Source: Pyxicephalus adspersus (taxonomy: Eukaryota; Chordata; Amphibia; Anura; Pyxicephalidae). From it: 64,000 bases of DNA. The notes under the pieces were generated by a model, which saw only the letters and a program-made list of their open reading frames with translations, was not told the DNA's origin and made no database searches. Numbering within the stretch: position 1 is the stretch's first letter; each line of letters opens with the position of its first letter. A program made the position numbers and the translations under genes. The stretch covers positions 124,908,991 to 124,972,990 of the forward strand of contig NC_092859.1 of the NCBI RefSeq assembly GCF_032062135.1, read 5' to 3'. Shown piece after piece: positions 60,448 to 64,000 of this stretch.

Positions 60448-60455
60448 TACACTAA

Positions 60456-60964
60456 CAGGGATGAGCGAGAATGCTTCTGGCATTCTTGCGAAAATTTCCT
60501 TGAAGTTCCGATGGGTCTGTAAAATTTCGGCGAAATTTCGCAAAATTATTGGAAATCACTAGAGGAGGATTATCGCAGCTGCATTTATAAATACAGCCGT
60601 GTGAATCCTCCTGTCAGTGAGCACTGAGAGGAGGATTCTCACAACTCCATACATAAATGCAGCTGCGGTACTCCTTCTCTCAGAGTGAGTCATGCGACTT
60701 GCAATTATGAATGAATGTGGCCGTGGGAACAATCAGAGGATTTTTCCCATGCTGCATTCATTCATGATCAGCCAGCCGTGAGACTCACACTGTGTTCCTG
60801 GAAAAAGAAACTCTATCTAGGAATACATAGTACAGGGCTGCAACAGCTAAAATTCGGTCCACCGGCTGAATTTACAAAGACCGTTCTCGCCTACATGTTT
60901 GGTAAGCAAGAACGGCCCAATTCGTAGCGAGACTGAATTTAATAAATTTGCTTGTTCATCCCTA
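60456..60964. mobile_element. hAT-superfamily MITE, copy 3 (intact)
   Basis: Starts CAGGGATGAGCGAGAATGC and ends with GTTCATCCCTA. Perfect 8-bp duplications TACACTAA lie at 60448-60455 and 60965-60972. 509 bp, noncoding, with GCATTCTTGCG and CCGTTCTCGCC sub-terminal words shared with copies 1 and 2. Open frames inside (60715-60927) are fortuitous. Confidence 0.92.
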
Positions 60965-60972
60965 TACACTAA

Positions 60973-63121
60973 TACCAATTTTGCAAAGTTAATAAAAATT
61001 CCAGGTGTATATACAGCAGATGAAACAAAACTTTTATACTACATTTTTATTGAAATTATTTATTTTTTGTGTACCCTGTACGAGATGTCACCACTTTTCC
61101 TGATGCTTTATATCCCAGCTGGATTTAATAAAGGGAAATTACACAAAGATACATTTTTGTTTTAAACACATTCAACAGGAATGGGGATATCGTAGTTGGG
61201 AGTGGCTGGGTGTGAGTTAAGCACTTTTTTTCAATGTAAAATTACACAGGGCATACTTTCACACCATGGGCAAATATTATCCCTGAGTTTCCTTTAGTTG
61301 GCAATAACAGGGCTGTGATTCTGTTGCCACTACTGCCATTTGCTTGTTCCACCTTCTTTGATCATTAGGTGACCAGTAATACCCCAACTCCCTTGCATGC
61401 TCACTGTAGTTATAATATATGGGAACTTCTTTGAGGTTGTAATTTTAAGATTTGTACATAATGCACCCATAGCAATGGTTTCACAGAAAAATGTCAGTTT
61501 TCTAAATATACAAAGCCAAATAGTCTATTTGAACATCTGTACAAAGCCATACAGGCTGTGGTGCCACGCAGTTGCTGTCAGGTCTAGGCATAGCAGGGAA
61601 GCCCCATTTGGGAAGCCTTTGAGTCAAATTTAACAAATAAAAATCTTTGTGCACGTAAAGATAACAGATGCAAAAATACATCATTAGAGGTTGGTAAAGC
61701 TACAGCTGACAGATTTTGATTAAGAGGAGAGAATTATATTCTGGAGCCATTCTATCTCTATGTATAGGAGGATCCAAGCAGTGGATGCTATTTACCCGTT
61801 TCATTTATGTTTGCTACAATGTATTGTATGCATGGTATTGTAATGTAATGTATTGTAATGTACTGTAACATGTAAAACATCTAAGAGATTACTTTACTAT
61901 GGGATAGTTTGTTACCGGGTAATTCACAAGAAATTGTATTTAGCTAGCTTGTTTATTGTTACCAAAAGCGATGGAGCCAGAGAATGGATTTACACAAAAC
62001 TGTTGCCTATTTGTGTGAATATATGGTGGTGCCACATACGATAAACATATTTACATTATATGTATATATACATATATATTGCTTTTATACATATACACAT
62101 GCAATCCTAATAGATTAATAGTACTCGTAATTCAGCACACTGATACTTTGAAATCTTTTCCTACTAATGAGATGCTGACCCTGCTGCATAGTTCATGTCA
62201 ATAGAATCATTCAGTTTTAAGGAGGCTCGGCGTACTGTAATAAAAAGTTCAATTAGCATTACAAATACTAAATGTGAGTAATAAATACATATAACAAATG
62301 AGCGGTTCTGATTTTGTTATCAATAATTTGCATAGGCAATGACAAAGGTTCTTAGTAGGACATTAATTAGGCCAAACTAGAATTTCATTTGTTAAACAAG
62401 CATCGATCTACACTTAATATGCTGAAGGAACTTACATGCGATCAAACTTTGAACACAAGATGCCTTGGGACCCATTCAGAACACTCTGATGAGTCATGTT
62501 ACTTAGGAATGTGACTAGAGAAATAGAATAATCAATTGGGTATATGGTAAATCAATATGAGAATAATGGTCTAAACTAGAAAGAGTCAATTTCATTAAAT
62601 TGGTCACTTATAACAACAACCACAAAATACTATGTATGTATGTACATTTGTTAGAAAATGTTTCAAAAGGAAACTGGTGTTGGTCAAGTATTACTGCTTC
62701 AGGGCCTCTGGGGAACTGGCCAGGCCCTCTTTAAGGGGCTGTCTACACCAAGATCTATAGGCATATGCATTTGCTGTTATTCTTTAAAAGGATTTTCAGT
62801 AATCAGAAGAACATCTTCACACTAGTGGTTTTTGCCACCTAAAACTGGTTGCAAAAAAATGAATACCATTGAAATGAATAGGTATGTTTTACACATATTT
62901 TCAACATTCAAGTACAAAATAACTTTTGTAATGTCAACTCGTCTTGCTTAAACAATGGTTTAGATCACACCAATCACCAAAAGAAGAGCATGATGAAAAA
63001 GCACAAAGAAACAGTCTCCATCCACTGATACAATGAACTTGTGATCAATCCTCACTACATACCTTCTTTCTGTTCCCTAAACCAATGTACTATATACGGG
63101 CCCACATTTGACTATTTAGAC
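60973..63121. other. Intergenic, no gene seen
   Basis: A TGTATT/TAATG-rich simple tract lies at about 61817-61868 and a TATACATATA tract at 62060-62100. The repeat-free stretch 62180-62530 is rich in ATTA words. No exon recognised. Confidence 0.4.
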
Positions 63122-63385
63122 CAGCCATTCTCATCCTTTATAACATGGGTAAACCCTTAAAATAACTCCGGGTCTTCAAGGAATCCCCACTATAATATAA
63201 ATACTATATCCACATCTCAGCATGTTACTGTGGTAGTTAGTGGGAAGAATGTCTTACATTGCTGGGTATTGGGAAGAATGTCACCCTACAGGTAGCCAAA
63301 AGAATAATTGGTGTCAGATAAACTTACCTGAGGGGTCTAAATTGCTCAAGGAACCACCAAAGGAACCCTTGTTGAGAAACACCAA
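63122..63385. mobile_element. hAT-like repeat fragment
   Basis: The left end CAGCCATTCTCATCCTTTAT and the reverse complement of the right end, TTGGTGTTTCTCAACAAGGG, resemble each other weakly and recall the CAGTGGTTCTCAACC ends of hAT elements. The interior repeats TGGGAAGAATGTC twice. No target duplication found. Confidence 0.4.
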
Positions 63386-64000
63386 TTGGACAATTCCCTA
63401 ATATTTTAAAACTGGAGATTGCCCTTATGCCAAATAGTCACAGACCCCCCAAAAAACAAAGAAACAAAAAAAAAAAAAAGCCAGTAAAATATTTTAAATT
63501 TACCTATAAGAGAATGGTCTGAAGAGCATGTGTAAATAAAGCTCGAGCCTACTTGCTGTACACACTGTGCTGTGCATACATATTTCACTGTCCCCAGCTA
63601 AGTAGACATGAACTTACTCTTTTTCTGGTTTTTACCCCCTTTTTACAGGTTTAACTATTTGGTGTTTTTGATTTAGTAATGATGCATCACTTGCTCTTAA
63701 ATGATTTTCTGTGGACTATTAATTGCCACCAAGAGATTACAATGGCATTTCACACGGCAAGAGTTACATATACGGTACACTTACAATTTACATGAGGACA
63801 AAACACTAGTGGTTTGAACATAAATTTACATTTTCAGCTAACAAAACATTGGTTTATACTTGAGTACATATGATAAACCTTGATAAATTAGGGCTGTTCC
63901 CGCTCAGTATGTTTAGACATAAATGTGCCCATAATTACAACACAATAGCAAAAATAACCCATAAAAAATAAAAGTATACCTTGGATCTACAAAAATAGTT
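63386..64000. other. Intergenic, no gene seen
   Basis: AT-rich. An A-rich simple tract lies at about 63453-63479. Confidence 0.4.

Overview
This is a vertebrate nuclear window, most likely from a frog (Anura). Evidence: an AT-rich background, GT/AG-spliced exons separated by multi-kilobase introns, a bmp7-type gene, and a repeat mix typical of amphibians (Ngaro-type tyrosine-recombinase retrotransposon, CR1/L2 LINEs, a tRNA-headed SINE, many small inverted-repeat DNA transposons with TTAA or 8-bp target duplications). Species cannot be named from sequence alone.

Layout. 1-14.3 kb: five consecutive 3'-terminal exons (+ strand) of a thrombospondin-repeat/PLAC protein, best matched to thsd4 (ADAMTSL6). 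They encode four TSP1 repeats in phase-0 exons and a C-terminal PLAC domain, followed by a probable 3' UTR. 14.3-20.5 kb: noncoding, with one TTAA-type MITE. 20.5-26.6 kb: a repeat cluster holding a decayed Ngaro element on the minus strand (gag-like region, reverse transcriptase, RNase H-like remnant, tyrosine recombinase, SGNH hydrolase). It is interrupted by a striking array of nested hairpins and followed by a CR1-type LINE tail that is itself split by a TTAA MITE. 29.0-29.7 kb: an intact hAT-type MITE.

30.9-32.2 kb: the main complete coding unit, a single-exon 421-codon BMP7-like ligand on the minus strand with a complete seven-cysteine knot domain. Canonical bmp7 is multi-exon, so this looks like a retrocopy-derived paralogue (bmp7.2-like). 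A good 3' splice site lies just before its ATG, and a TATA-preceded segment ending in GTAAGT lies about 4.7 kb upstream, so it may have a spliced 5' UTR.

37-64 kb: no gene recognised. This is intergenic DNA with L2 LINE fragments, hAT/Tc1 fossils, minisatellites and microsatellites, plus several repeat-free AT-rich blocks that could be conserved regulatory elements of the BMP gene or of something outside the window. A 177-bp assembly gap lies at 33570-33746. The two host genes converge (thsd4 on +, bmp7-like on -) with about 16.6 kb between their stop codons. Both products act in the extracellular TGF-beta/BMP and microfibril setting, but no functional coupling can be read from the DNA.
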